Below are positions 1-6,275 of a stretch of DNA of 6,965 bases, in pieces. Positions within the stretch are counted from its first letter, which is position 1, and each line of letters starts with the position of its first letter. Both the position numbers and the translations under genes were made by a program. The stretch covers positions 1-6,965 of the forward strand of contig DMCZ01000239.1 in assembly GCA_003446655.1 (NCBI GenBank), written 5' to 3'. Below the pieces are notes generated by a model. The model saw only the letters and a program-made list of their open reading frames with translations. It did not search any database and was not told where the DNA came from. This DNA comes from Thauera sp. GTDB taxonomy: Bacteria; Pseudomonadota; Gammaproteobacteria; Burkholderiales; Rhodocyclaceae.

Positions 1-1304
1 TCGTCGAGGATCAGCACGTCGGGCCGGTGCAGCACCGCCACCGCGAGCTGCAGGCGCTGGCGGATGCCCAGCGGCAGCGCGTCGGGCTGGGTGTCCATCA
101 CCGGGGCGAGGTCGAAGCGGCGCGCGAGCTCGGCGATGCGGGCTTCGGCCTCGGCGTCGGCGAGATCGAACAGGCGCGCGTGCAGGTCGAGGTTCTGCCG
201 CACCGACAGCTCGCCATACAGCGAGAAGGCCTGCGACATGTAGCCCACGCGGCGTCGGGTCTCGATGTTCTTCGCGTCGAGCCTGTGCCCGAGCAGCAGC
301 GCTTCGCCGGCGCTGGGCTCGAGCAGGCCGGTCAGCATCTTCATCGTCGTCGACTTGCCGCAGCCGTTGGAGCCGAGAAAGCCGAAGATCTCGCCGCGGC
401 GCACCGCCAGGTTGACGTCATCCACCGCGACGAAGTCGCCGAAGCGCATCTGCAGGCCGCGGGCCTCGATCACCACCTCGCCGGTCTCGATCGGCGGGAT
501 CTCGAGGCGGCGATGGTCCTGGCGGCGCGCTTCGGGCAGCAGCGCGATGAAGGCCTCTTCGAGCGTGTCGGCGCCGCCGGCGGCGCGCAGCTCGGCGGGC
601 GTGCCGGTGGCGAGCACGCGGCCGGCGTCGACTGCCACCAGCCAGTCGTAGCCCTCGGCCTCTTCCATGTAGGCGGTGGCGATCAGCACGCTCATGCCGG
701 GGCGGTCGGCGCGGATGCGCGCGATGAGCTCCCAGAACTGGCGGCGCGAGAGCGGATCGACGCCGGTGGTGGGCTCGTCGAGGATCAGCAGGTCGGGGTC
801 GTGGATCAGCGCGCAGCACAGGCCGAGCTTCTGCTTCATGCCGCCCGAGAGCTTGTTGGCCGGGCGGTCGGCGAAGGCGGCCATGCCGGTGGCGGCGAGC
901 AGGTCGTCGATGCGGCGTGCGCGCTCCGCCCTGGACTGGCCGAACAGGCGGCCAAAGAAGTCGATGTTCTCGAACACCGACAGCGTGGGGTAGAGGTTCC
1001 TGCCCAGGCCCTGCGGCATGTAGGCGATGCGCGGGCACACGCGGGCGCGGTGGCGGGCGTCCGCCATGTCGCCGCCGAGCACCTCGACCGTGCCATGCTG
1101 GAGCTTGCGCGCGCCGGCGATCAGGCCCAGCCAGGTGGATTTGCCCACGCCGTCGGGGCCGATGAAGCCGACCATGCGCCCGGCGGGAATGTCGAGGGTG
1201 ACGCCGTCGGCGGCCAGCGTGTCGCCGTAGCGGTGGCGGACATCGCGCAGCCTCACCACCGCCCGTTCCGGGGCAGGCGGCGTATCGCCCTGGCCCGGGC
1301 TCAT
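1..1304 (-). CDS. rbbA: RbbA-type tandem ABC ATPase (exporter ATPase), partial at its 3' end
   Basis: Energises an inner-membrane ABC-2 type exporter; the E. coli relative RbbA is also described as a ribosome-associated ATPase. The reading frame is open from ATG 1304 to the left edge, giving 434 codons. Domain 1 (about residues 15-260) has Walker A GPDGVGKS (49-56), Q-loop Q98, signature LSGGMKQ (152-158) and Walker B LLILDE (172-177). Domain 2 (about 277 onward) has Walker A GSNGCGKS (311-318), Q-loop Q358 and signature-region LPLGIRQ (410-416), and is cut in its Walker B. Two motifs deviate: domain 1 has ATAYMEEAE where a switch His is usual, and the domain 2 signature lacks SGG. Both also occur in E. 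coli RbbA as I recall it. RbbA usually continues into a fused ABC-2 membrane domain, which is not visible here. The start overlaps the yhiI stop (ATGA), so the two are co-translated. A YbhF-type two-domain ATPase without a membrane part is the alternative. Confidence 0.9.
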   Translation of the reverse strand, partial: MSPGQGDTPPAPERAVVRLRDVRHRYGDTLAADGVTLDIPAGRMVGFIGPDGVGKSTWLGLIAGARKLQHGTVEVLGGDMADARHRARVCPRIAYMPQGLGRNLYPTLSVFENIDFFGRLFGQSRAERARRIDDLLAATGMAAFADRPANKLSGGMKQKLGLCCALIHDPDLLILDEPTTGVDPLSRRQFWELIARIRADRPGMSVLIATAYMEEAEGYDWLVAVDAGRVLATGTPAELRAAGGADTLEEAFIALLPEARRQDHRRLEIPPIETGEVVIEARGLQMRFGDFVAVDDVNLAVRRGEIFGFLGSNGCGKSTTMKMLTGLLEPSAGEALLLGHRLDAKNIETRRRVGYMSQAFSLYGELSVRQNLDLHARLFDLADAEAEARIAELARRFDLAPVMDTQPDALPLGIRQRLQLAVAVLHRPDVLILD

Positions 1305-2368
1305 GGCAGCCTGACCTGCAGCTCGGGCGGCCACTCGCGCTGGGCGTCCAGACGCAGGTGGGCGATGCCGGGCAGCCCGGTCTTGACCTGCTCGGGGTAC
1401 TTCGCCAGCAGCTCGGGGTCGATGCGCGCCTTGACGCGGAACACCATCTTCTGGCGTTCGCTCTGGGTCTCGACCGTCTTGGGCGTGAACTGGGCGACGC
1501 TGGCGACGTAAGAAACCTTCGCCGGAATCACGAACGTGGGCGCGGCGTCGAGCACGATGCGCACCTCGCTGCCGAGCGCCACGCGGCCGGCAGCCATCTC
1601 GGGAAGGAAGAAGCTCATGTACACGTCGCCGACGTCGACCAGGCTCACCACCTTGCCGCCGCCGGCGACCACCTCGCCCGGCTGCACCACGCGATACTGC
1701 ACACGGCCGCTGCGCGGGGCGCGCAACTCGCCGTCGGCGATCTCGGTCTGCAGGCGCGCGACTACCGCCTCGGCGGCGCGGATCGCGGCCTCGGCCTGCT
1801 GCACCTGGGCTTCGGCTGCGTGCACGCCGGCGCGGGCGGCCGTGATCTGTGCCTGGGCGACGCTCACGTTGGCGTCGGCACTGCGCGCGCGCGCCGCGTC
1901 GTCCTCGACCTTCTGCGCCGAGGTGGCGCGGTCGGCGAGCAGGGCGCGCGAACGGGCCGCGGTGCTGCGCGCGACATCGAGCTCGGCACGGCGCTGGACC
2001 AGCACCGCCTCGGCCATCGCCACGTCGGCCTGGCGCTGGGCGACCAGGGCGCGGGCGGTCTCGCGCGCGCTGACGGCATTGGCGACCTCGGCCTGCGCCT
2101 GGGCGAACTGGGCCTGCAGGGCCTTGACGTCCATGCGCGCGACCACCTCGGCGGCGCGCACGAAATCGCCCTCATTCACCAGGATCGTGTCAACCCGCCC
2201 GGGCGCCTTGGCGGCAACGTCGAGCTCGGTGGCCTCGATGCGGCCGTTGCCGCGCACGAAGCTGCCGTCGTCGGGCGGGGTACGCAGGAGCTGCCAGGCC
2301 CCCGCCGCGGCGATGACGATGATGCCGACGCCGATCCAGGCGAGCCGGCTCCGTTGTGCTGTGCTCAT
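1301..2368 (-). CDS. yhiI: YhiI-type HlyD-family periplasmic adaptor (membrane-fusion protein)
   Basis: Periplasmic adaptor that links an inner-membrane ABC exporter to an outer-membrane channel or the envelope. The 355-residue length matches E. coli YhiI as I recall it. One N-terminal membrane anchor lies at about 10-27. The first biotinyl-lipoyl half follows (about 41-80, with GRIEATELDVAAKAPGRVDT), then a long Ala/Gln-rich helical hairpin (about 81-210). The second lipoyl half (about 213-245) starts at LRAPRSGRVQYRV, and a beta-barrel region (about 246-340) contains SVAQFTPKTVET and VKTGLPG, both typical of YhiI. The frame stays open up to 2608, but ATG 2368 is chosen because AAGGTGA lies six to seven bases upstream and the anchor begins just after it. 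It is the first gene of the leftward operon, and its stop overlaps the start of the RbbA-type ATPase. The substrate cannot be read from sequence; family members are usually annotated as drug or toxin exporters. Confidence 0.93.
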   Translation of the reverse strand: MSTAQRSRLAWIGVGIIVIAAAGAWQLLRTPPDDGSFVRGNGRIEATELDVAAKAPGRVDTILVNEGDFVRAAEVVARMDVKALQAQFAQAQAEVANAVSARETARALVAQRQADVAMAEAVLVQRRAELDVARSTAARSRALLADRATSAQKVEDDAARARSADANVSVAQAQITAARAGVHAAEAQVQQAEAAIRAAEAVVARLQTEIADGELRAPRSGRVQYRVVQPGEVVAGGGKVVSLVDVGDVYMSFFLPEMAAGRVALGSEVRIVLDAAPTFVIPAKVSYVASVAQFTPKTVETQSERQKMVFRVKARIDPELLAKYPEQVKTGLPGIAHLRLDAQREWPPELQVRLP

Positions 2369-2373
2369 GAAAA

Positions 2374-2380
2374 TCACCTT
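2374..2380 (-). promoter_or_regulatory. Ribosome binding site of yhiI
   Basis: AAGGTGA on the minus strand ends five bases before ATG 2368. It is a strong Shine-Dalgarno match at normal spacing and decides the start of an open frame that otherwise continues about 240 bases further upstream. Confidence 0.8.
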
Positions 2381-2486
2381 GTGACCGAGGCGTCCGCGAG
2401 GACGCGGTCTGAAGCTTGACCGGACCTTATCCGGCGCCGCGCGCCAGCCCTGCTTCCGCCTGTTCGGTCCGATGCCGGATGGAAGA

Positions 2487-2515
2487 ATTGTGCGCCCTTT
2501 GGCGGCATGGGTCAA
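2487..2515 (-). promoter_or_regulatory. Candidate sigma70-type promoter for the yhiI-rbbA operon
   Basis: Reading the minus strand, TTGACC (2515-2510, five of six to TTGACA) is followed after 17 bases by CACAAT (2492-2487, four of six to TATAAT). Transcription would begin near 2480, leaving a leader of about 110 nt before yhiI. The hexamers and spacing are directly visible; promoter activity is inferred. In a GC-rich genome with few A/T stretches this is the best match in the divergent region. Confidence 0.4.
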
Positions 2516-2571
2516 AACCCGCCGCCGGGCGCTGTTGTAACATTCCGGGCTCGAGTAACGATTTTCCCAGC

Positions 2572-3744
2572 ATGTCACTGCATTCCGAATCCGCACCGCA
2601 TCGCGCACCCGAGTCCCGCGCCGGCGACCTTGAGGTCGCTGCCGCCGAGGGCGGCGCGCTGCTTCGGGTGCGTGGCGACTGGACCCTCGAACATCATGCA
2701 GTGCTGAGCGATCGCGTGGCGCGCCTGCGTGGGCAGGCCGAGCGCGCGCCGCGTGTCGATGTGTCGGGCCTCAGCGCGCTCGACACCGCGGGCGCGCGTC
2801 TGCTGCATGCGCTGCTGGGCCCCGCGCGCGTCGCCGCCCTGCTGGCCGATGAGGGTGCGCTGCCGCGCGAGCGGCGTGCCCTGCTGAAGGCGGTGGCCGA
2901 CGCGCTGGTCGAGCCCCTCGAGCCAGCGGTGGCGGGGGGGTACGAATTTGGCGACGTATTCGCGCACATCGGCCAGACGATGCTGGTGTTCTGGCACCAC
3001 GTCACCGCGCTCACCGGCTTCATCGGGCTGACCCTGGAGACCGCGCTGCGCGTCGCGCTGCAGCCGCGGCGCTGGCGCGTGACCGCGCTGGTCGCCAACC
3101 TCGAGCGCACCGGGCTGGATGCGGTGCCGATCATCGCGCTGCTCACCTTCCTGGTTGGCGCGGTGGTGGCTTTTCTGGGTGCCACCGTGCTGGCGAGCTT
3201 CGGCGCCAGCATCTTTACGGTCGATCTGGTGGCGTATTCCTTCCTGCGCGAGTTCGGCGTGCTGCTGACCGCGATCATCGTCGCAGGCCGCACGGCGAGC
3301 TCCTTCACCGCGCAGATCGGCTCGATGCGCGCCAACGAAGAGATCGACGCCGTCCGCGTGCTCGGCCTCGATCCGGTCGAGCTGCTGGTGCTGCCGCGCG
3401 TGTATGCGCTGTTGATCGCGCTGCCGATCCTGAGCTTCATCGCCATGATCTCGGGCATGGTGGGCGGCATGCTGGTGTCGGCGCTGACGCTCGACATCTC
3501 GCCGGTGCTGTTCCTGTCGCGCATCCAGGACAACGTGGGGCTCATCCACTTCTGGGTCGGCATCGCCAAGGCGCCGATCTTCGCCTTCCTGATCGCGGTG
3601 ATCGGCTGCCTCGAGGGCTTTCGGGTCGAAGGCAGCGCACAGTCGGTGGGAGAGCACACCACCTCGGCGGTGGTTCAGTCGATCTTCGTGGTGATCGTGG
3701 TCGATGCGATCGCGGCGCTGTTCTGCATGGAGATGGGCTGGTGA
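2572..3744 (+). CDS. mlaE: STAS-MlaE fusion: permease of an Mce-type lipid ABC transporter
   Basis: Inner-membrane permease that, with MlaF, moves phospholipid or similar lipids to or from the Mce protein. The product is 390 aa. An N-terminal STAS-like domain (about 18-100) has DVSGLSALDTAGARLL (63-78), matching the MlaB-type core with Asp71-Thr72-Ala73-Gly74. It joins an MlaE domain (about 125-390). That domain has an amphipathic lead-in helix near FGDVFAHIGQTMLVFW, membrane segments near 183-207, 225-240, 278-303, 328-348 and 365-385, and the cytoplasmic coupling stretch RANEEIDAVRVLGLDP (253-268) that contacts the ATPase. In E. coli Mla the STAS protein MlaB is separate; here it is fused. 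The start is inferred: ATG 2572 lacks a clear Shine-Dalgarno, and the frame also offers ATGs at 2479 and 2416, but those extensions look non-coding. It is first in a four-gene operon and overlaps the MlaF gene by 4 nt. Confidence 0.93.
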   Translation: MSLHSESAPHRAPESRAGDLEVAAAEGGALLRVRGDWTLEHHAVLSDRVARLRGQAERAPRVDVSGLSALDTAGARLLHALLGPARVAALLADEGALPRERRALLKAVADALVEPLEPAVAGGYEFGDVFAHIGQTMLVFWHHVTALTGFIGLTLETALRVALQPRRWRVTALVANLERTGLDAVPIIALLTFLVGAVVAFLGATVLASFGASIFTVDLVAYSFLREFGVLLTAIIVAGRTASSFTAQIGSMRANEEIDAVRVLGLDPVELLVLPRVYALLIALPILSFIAMISGMVGGMLVSALTLDISPVLFLSRIQDNVGLIHFWVGIAKAPIFAFLIAVIGCLEGFRVEGSAQSVGEHTTSAVVQSIFVVIVVDAIAALFCMEMGW

Positions 3745-4562
3745 GCGCCGCCCCGACGGAGGCCGACAACGTCATCGAGGTGCGCGGCGTGCGCAATCAG
3801 TTCGGCACGCACGTGGTGCACGATCAGCTCGACCTTGACGTGCGTCGCGGCGAGATCCTCAGCGTGGTTGGCGGTTCGGGCACCGGCAAGTCGGTGCTGT
3901 TGCGCACCATCGTCGGTCTCAACCGGCCGCGCGCGGGGCGGGTGCAGGTGTTCGGCGAGGACCTGCTGAGCCTGCCCGATGCGCGCCGCAAGCAGGTCGA
4001 GCGGCGTTTCGGCGTGCTGTTCCAGAAGGGCGCGCTGTTCTCGTCGCTGAGCGTGGCCGAGAACGTGGCGCTGCCACTGATCGAGCACGCGGGACTGTCG
4101 CGGCGGGAGGCCGCGGAGCTGGCTGCGCTCAAGATCGCGCTCGCGGGACTGCCGGCGATCGCCGGCGCGAAGTTTCCGTCCGAGCTGTCGGGTGGCATGG
4201 TCAAGCGTGCGGCGCTCGCGCGTGCACTCGCGCTCGACCCCGACATCCTGTTCCTGGACGAACCGACTGCCGGCCTCGACCCCATCGGCGCCGCCGCTTT
4301 CGACCAGCTCATCCTCACCCTGCGCGACGCCCTCGGGCTCACCGTCTTCATCGTCACTCACGACCTCGACACCATCTACACCATCACTGACCGCGTCGCC
4401 GTGCTGGCGCAGAAGAAGGTGCTGGTCAACGCCGGCCTGGACGAAGTCGCCGCCATCGACGACGCCTGGATCCGCGAATACTTCCACGGCCCGCGCGGCC
4501 GCGCCGCCGCCGATGCGGTGGCCGTCGCGCACGCCAGGACCGCAGCAACGGAGAAAACCTGA
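3741..4562 (+). CDS. mlaF: MlaF-type ATP-binding protein of an Mce lipid transporter
   Basis: Cytoplasmic ATPase that drives the MlaE-type permease encoded just upstream. The product is 273 aa, a single ABC domain. Visible motifs are Walker A GGSGTGKS (44-51), Q-loop Q95 in LFQKGALFSSL, signature LSGGM (149-153), Walker B ILFLDE (169-174), D-loop GLDP (178-181) and switch His207 in IVTHD. The LFQKGALFSSLSV and LSGGMVKRAALARA segments are typical of the MlaF (Ttg2A) family rather than of drug exporters. The start is GTG 3741, overlapping the permease stop (GTGA), with GGAGA at 3729-3733 seven bases before it. The Mce gene follows after one base, so the genes are very likely translationally coupled. 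The roughly 25 residues after the last conserved part are Ala/Arg-rich and unremarkable. It is probably a paralogue of the chromosomal mlaF in a separate Mla operon, if the organism has one. Confidence 0.95.
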   Translation: MSAAPTEADNVIEVRGVRNQFGTHVVHDQLDLDVRRGEILSVVGGSGTGKSVLLRTIVGLNRPRAGRVQVFGEDLLSLPDARRKQVERRFGVLFQKGALFSSLSVAENVALPLIEHAGLSRREAAELAALKIALAGLPAIAGAKFPSELSGGMVKRAALARALALDPDILFLDEPTAGLDPIGAAAFDQLILTLRDALGLTVFIVTHDLDTIYTITDRVAVLAQKKVLVNAGLDEVAAIDDAWIREYFHGPRGRAAADAVAVAHARTAATEKT

Positions 4563-4563
4563 C

Positions 4564-5505
4564 ATGGAAACCCGCGCCCATCACGTGCTGATCGGCCTCT
4601 TTACCGTCCTCGTCGTCGGCGCCGCGCTGATGTTCACGCTCTGGCTCGGCAAGAGCGACGCCGACCGCCAGTTCGAGATCTACGACATCGTGTTCCAGGA
4701 GGCCGTGTCCGGCCTGTCCAAGGGCGGCACGGTCGAGTTCAACGGCATCAAGATCGGCGACGTGATCAGTTTGCGTCTGGACCCGGAGGATGCCCGCCGG
4801 GTGATCGCGCGCGTGCGCGTCGATGCCACTGCGCCGGTGCGTACCGACACCGAGGCGCGCCTGGTGCCGGCCGGCATCACCGGGCTGACGATGATCCGCC
4901 TCACCAGTGGCGACGATCCGAGCAGTGCGCCGCTGGAGGCCCAGGATGACGCCGTGCCGCGCATCGTGGCCGTGCCCTCGGCCTTCGGCCGCCTGCTCGC
5001 CGATGGCGAGGACGCGGTCACCAACGTCAACGAGCTGCTGGTGCAGGCGCGCGCGCTGTTCTCGGCCGAGAACGTGGCTGTCATCGGGCGTACGCTCGAC
5101 AACCTGGAGCAGACCACCGCTGCGCTGGCCGCTCAGCGTAACGACGTCAACGCGGTGCTCAAGCAGGTCACCCAGGCCAGCGTTCAGGCCAGCGCCGCGC
5201 TGGCCGAGGCGGCGCGCGTGCTCGGCACCGCCAACCGCCTGGTCGAGCAGCAGGGCGCGCAGACGCTGGACAGCGCGCGCGATGCGATGCTCGCTTTCGA
5301 GCGCGCGATGGGCTCGGTCGAGACCCTGATCGCCGACAACCGCGCGCCGCTCGAAGGCGGCCTGCGCGGTCTGGCCGAGGTCGGCCCGGCGGTGGCCGAG
5401 CTGCGTACCACGCTCGCCTCGCTGCGCGCGATCACCCGCCAGCTCGAGGACCGCCCCGCCGATTACCTGCTCGGCCTCGAGCCGATGAAGGAGTTCACCC
5501 CATGA
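4564..5505 (+). CDS. mlaD: MlaD-like Mce-domain protein with long helical C-terminus
   Basis: Membrane-anchored periplasmic lipid-binding component of the Mce transporter. The product is 313 aa. A short cytoplasmic start is followed by one membrane anchor (about 8-28). One Mce/MlaD domain (about 38-116) has VEFNGIKIGDV (57-67) and the VPAGITGLTMIRL strand (101-113). An acidic/Pro loop follows, then a long, mostly helical Ala/Leu/Gln-rich stretch (about 135-302) with coiled-coil character, for example the LDNLEQTTAALAAQ and VLKQVTQASVQASAAL segments. E. coli MlaD is only about 180 aa, so the extra helical tail is the main difference. It resembles other Mce proteins whose tails form a needle or tube. 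ATG 4564 lies one base after the MlaF stop, with GGAGA at 4550-4554. The stop overlaps the lipoprotein start (ATGA). Hexamer formation is known for the family and only inferred here. Confidence 0.92.
   Translation: METRAHHVLIGLFTVLVVGAALMFTLWLGKSDADRQFEIYDIVFQEAVSGLSKGGTVEFNGIKIGDVISLRLDPEDARRVIARVRVDATAPVRTDTEARLVPAGITGLTMIRLTSGDDPSSAPLEAQDDAVPRIVAVPSAFGRLLADGEDAVTNVNELLVQARALFSAENVAVIGRTLDNLEQTTAALAAQRNDVNAVLKQVTQASVQASAALAEAARVLGTANRLVEQQGAQTLDSARDAMLAFERAMGSVETLIADNRAPLEGGLRGLAEVGPAVAELRTTLASLRAITRQLEDRPADYLLGLEPMKEFTP
5488..5493 (+). promoter_or_regulatory. Ribosome binding site of the lipoprotein gene
   Basis: AAGGAG inside the end of the Mce gene lies eight bases before ATG 5502. It favours this start over the in-frame GTG at 5553, which would give a shorter and more conventional lipoprotein signal peptide but has no visible Shine-Dalgarno. 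Confidence 0.65.
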
Positions 5506-6173
5506 AAGTCCTGCAATCCGCTCTTCAGCGGCCGCGTCGGCGCGGCGATGTCGTGTCCGTGCCGTGGGTGGCCGCGCGCTGGCTGGCGATCGGCGCCGCG
5601 GTGCTGCTGCAGGCCTGCAGCATCCTGCCCAAGGCCGAGCCGCTCGACGTCTATATGCTGCCGTCTTCGCCGCCCGCCGCCGCATCTGCCGCGGAGGCGG
5701 TGCCGTGGTCGCTGCGCATCGCGCGCCCGGCCGCCGGCGTCCATCTGTCCGGGCAGCGCATCGTCGTCGTGCCCGAGGACAGCCGCATCAGCGTCTACAA
5801 GGGCGCGGGCTGGAGCGACCCCGCGCCGGTGCTGGTGCGCAACCGCCTGCTCGACGGCTTCCGCGCCGACGGTCGCGTCGCCACCCTCAGCACCGATGAA
5901 AAGCAGCTGCATGCGGACTTCGAGCTCGACAGCGACCTGCGTGCCTTCCAGAGCGAGTACCGCGACGGCCGGCCCGAGGCGGTGGTGCGCCTGGATGCCC
6001 GTCTCGTGCATACCGTGACTCGCCGCATCGTCGCCAGCCAAAGCTTCGAGGTGCGCGCCGCGGCGGTCGATGCGGAGGTGCCGGCCGTGGTGAAGGCTTT
6101 TGGTGCCGCCAGCGACCGGCTGGCGGCCGAGGTGGTCGACTGGGCGGTGCGGGAGGGCAGCGCGGCAAAGTAG
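5502..6173 (+). CDS. PqiC/YmbA-type ABC transport auxiliary lipoprotein
   Basis: Predicted outer-membrane lipoprotein that partners an Mce transporter, as PqiC does with PqiB. The product is 223 aa. The leader is unusually long (38 residues, with RPRRRG near its start) and leads into a hydrophobic core WLAIGAAVLLQAC with the lipobox Cys at 39. Residue +2 is Ser rather than Asp, which by the Lol rule points to the outer membrane. The mature part (about 45-215) shows features I associate with the ABC_trans_aux (DUF330) family: the strand GQRIVVVPEDSRISVYKGA, then WSDPAPVLVRNRLLDGF, a basic/acidic mid-region, and a C-terminal helix around VVKAFGAASDRLAAEVVDWA. It is the last gene of the operon, and its ATG overlaps the Mce stop. 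It may receive lipid from, or dock, the helical tail of the Mce protein. Family assignment rests on pattern recognition and context, so somewhat less firmly than for its neighbours. Confidence 0.85.
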   Translation: MKVLQSALQRPRRRGDVVSVPWVAARWLAIGAAVLLQACSILPKAEPLDVYMLPSSPPAAASAAEAVPWSLRIARPAAGVHLSGQRIVVVPEDSRISVYKGAGWSDPAPVLVRNRLLDGFRADGRVATLSTDEKQLHADFELDSDLRAFQSEYRDGRPEAVVRLDARLVHTVTRRIVASQSFEVRAAAVDAEVPAVVKAFGAASDRLAAEVVDWAVREGSAAK

Positions 6174-6210
6174 CAGGCGACAGGGCGACGACCATCCCCT
6201 GCGCGGCTGC

Positions 6211-6230
6211 CGGCAGGACGCCTCCTGTTG
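6211..6230 (+). terminator. Weak hairpin after the lipoprotein gene, possible terminator
   Basis: CGGCAGGA-CGCC-TCCTGTTG can fold into an eight-pair stem, two pairs being G-U, with a four-base loop. It starts 38 nt after the lipoprotein stop. There is no T-tract after it, so it is at best a weak or factor-assisted terminator or an RNA 3'-end stabiliser. Confidence 0.25.
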
Positions 6231-6262
6231 TACCGTAGGGCCGAAACCCTGCTGACTTCGAT

Positions 6263-6268
6263 GAGGAG
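6263..6268 (+). promoter_or_regulatory. Ribosome binding site of the persulfide dioxygenase gene
   Basis: GAGGAG lies seven bases before ATG 6276. It is a strong match that fixes the start of a gene whose end is outside the window. Confidence 0.75.
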
Positions 6269-6275
6269 CCTGCAA

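Larger units (their letters stand above)
2369..2571. promoter_or_regulatory. Divergent intergenic region between exporter and lipid-transport operons
   Basis: This 203-nt gap lies between the divergent starts of yhiI and the STAS-MlaE gene and has no convincing coding content. It contains small inverted repeats: CCGGA-CCTTA-TCCGG (2420-2434), TCCG-ATGC-CGGA (2468-2479), GGGT-CAAA-ACCC (2509-2520) and TGTT-GT-AACA (2533-2542). The first falls in the putative yhiI leader and could be an operator or a small hairpin. For the rightward operon I see only a weak -10-like TAACAT (2538-2543) without a good -35 partner, so its promoter is unresolved. Confidence 0.45.
6174..6275. other. Intergenic spacer between lipid-transport operon and dioxygenase gene
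   Basis: This 102-nt gap holds no gene. It contains a 10-bp palindrome CTGCCGGCAG (6207-6216), partly overlapping a hairpin described separately, and a small AGGG-CCGAAA-CCCT element (6237-6250). I see no convincing promoter, although the spacing and a separate strong ribosome binding site suggest the next gene can be expressed independently. Confidence 0.5.

Noticed and set aside
27..1511. Long plus-strand open frame (494 codons) opposite the RbbA-type ATPase
   Set aside because: Its His/Arg/Ala/Gly-rich product has no recognisable domain. The opposite strand carries every ABC ATPase motif. Long antisense frames are expected in DNA this GC-rich.
1860..2160. Repetitive Ala/Gln/Arg-rich stretch that could be read as a DNA repeat array
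   Set aside because: It is the helical hairpin of the HlyD-family protein; the periodicity is in the amino-acid sequence and no exact DNA repeat unit is visible.
2416..2571. Upstream starts (2416, 2479) for the STAS-MlaE protein
   Set aside because: The extra residues look like translated intergenic DNA and would remove the divergent promoter region. Neither start has a better ribosome binding site, so the choice of 2572 is probable rather than certain.
2369..2608. N-terminal extension of the YhiI-type protein up to 2608
   Set aside because: The added residues are not membrane-like or conserved-looking and would overlap the divergent gene. ATG 2368 has a strong ribosome binding site and gives the family's usual length.
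2575..3657. Minus-strand open frames of 322-360 codons across the STAS-MlaE gene
   Set aside because: They are mirror frames of a clear membrane protein gene, with Arg/His/Asp/Gln- or Ser/Arg-rich products and no motif.
3675..4565. Minus-strand open frame opposite the MlaF gene
   Set aside because: The coding strand holds a full set of ABC ATPase motifs in a tightly coupled operon; the mirror product has no domain.
4426..5685. Minus-strand open frame across the Mce gene and the start of the lipoprotein gene
   Set aside because: It spans a gene junction of the real operon, has a low-complexity product and shows no convincing ribosome binding site or operon context.
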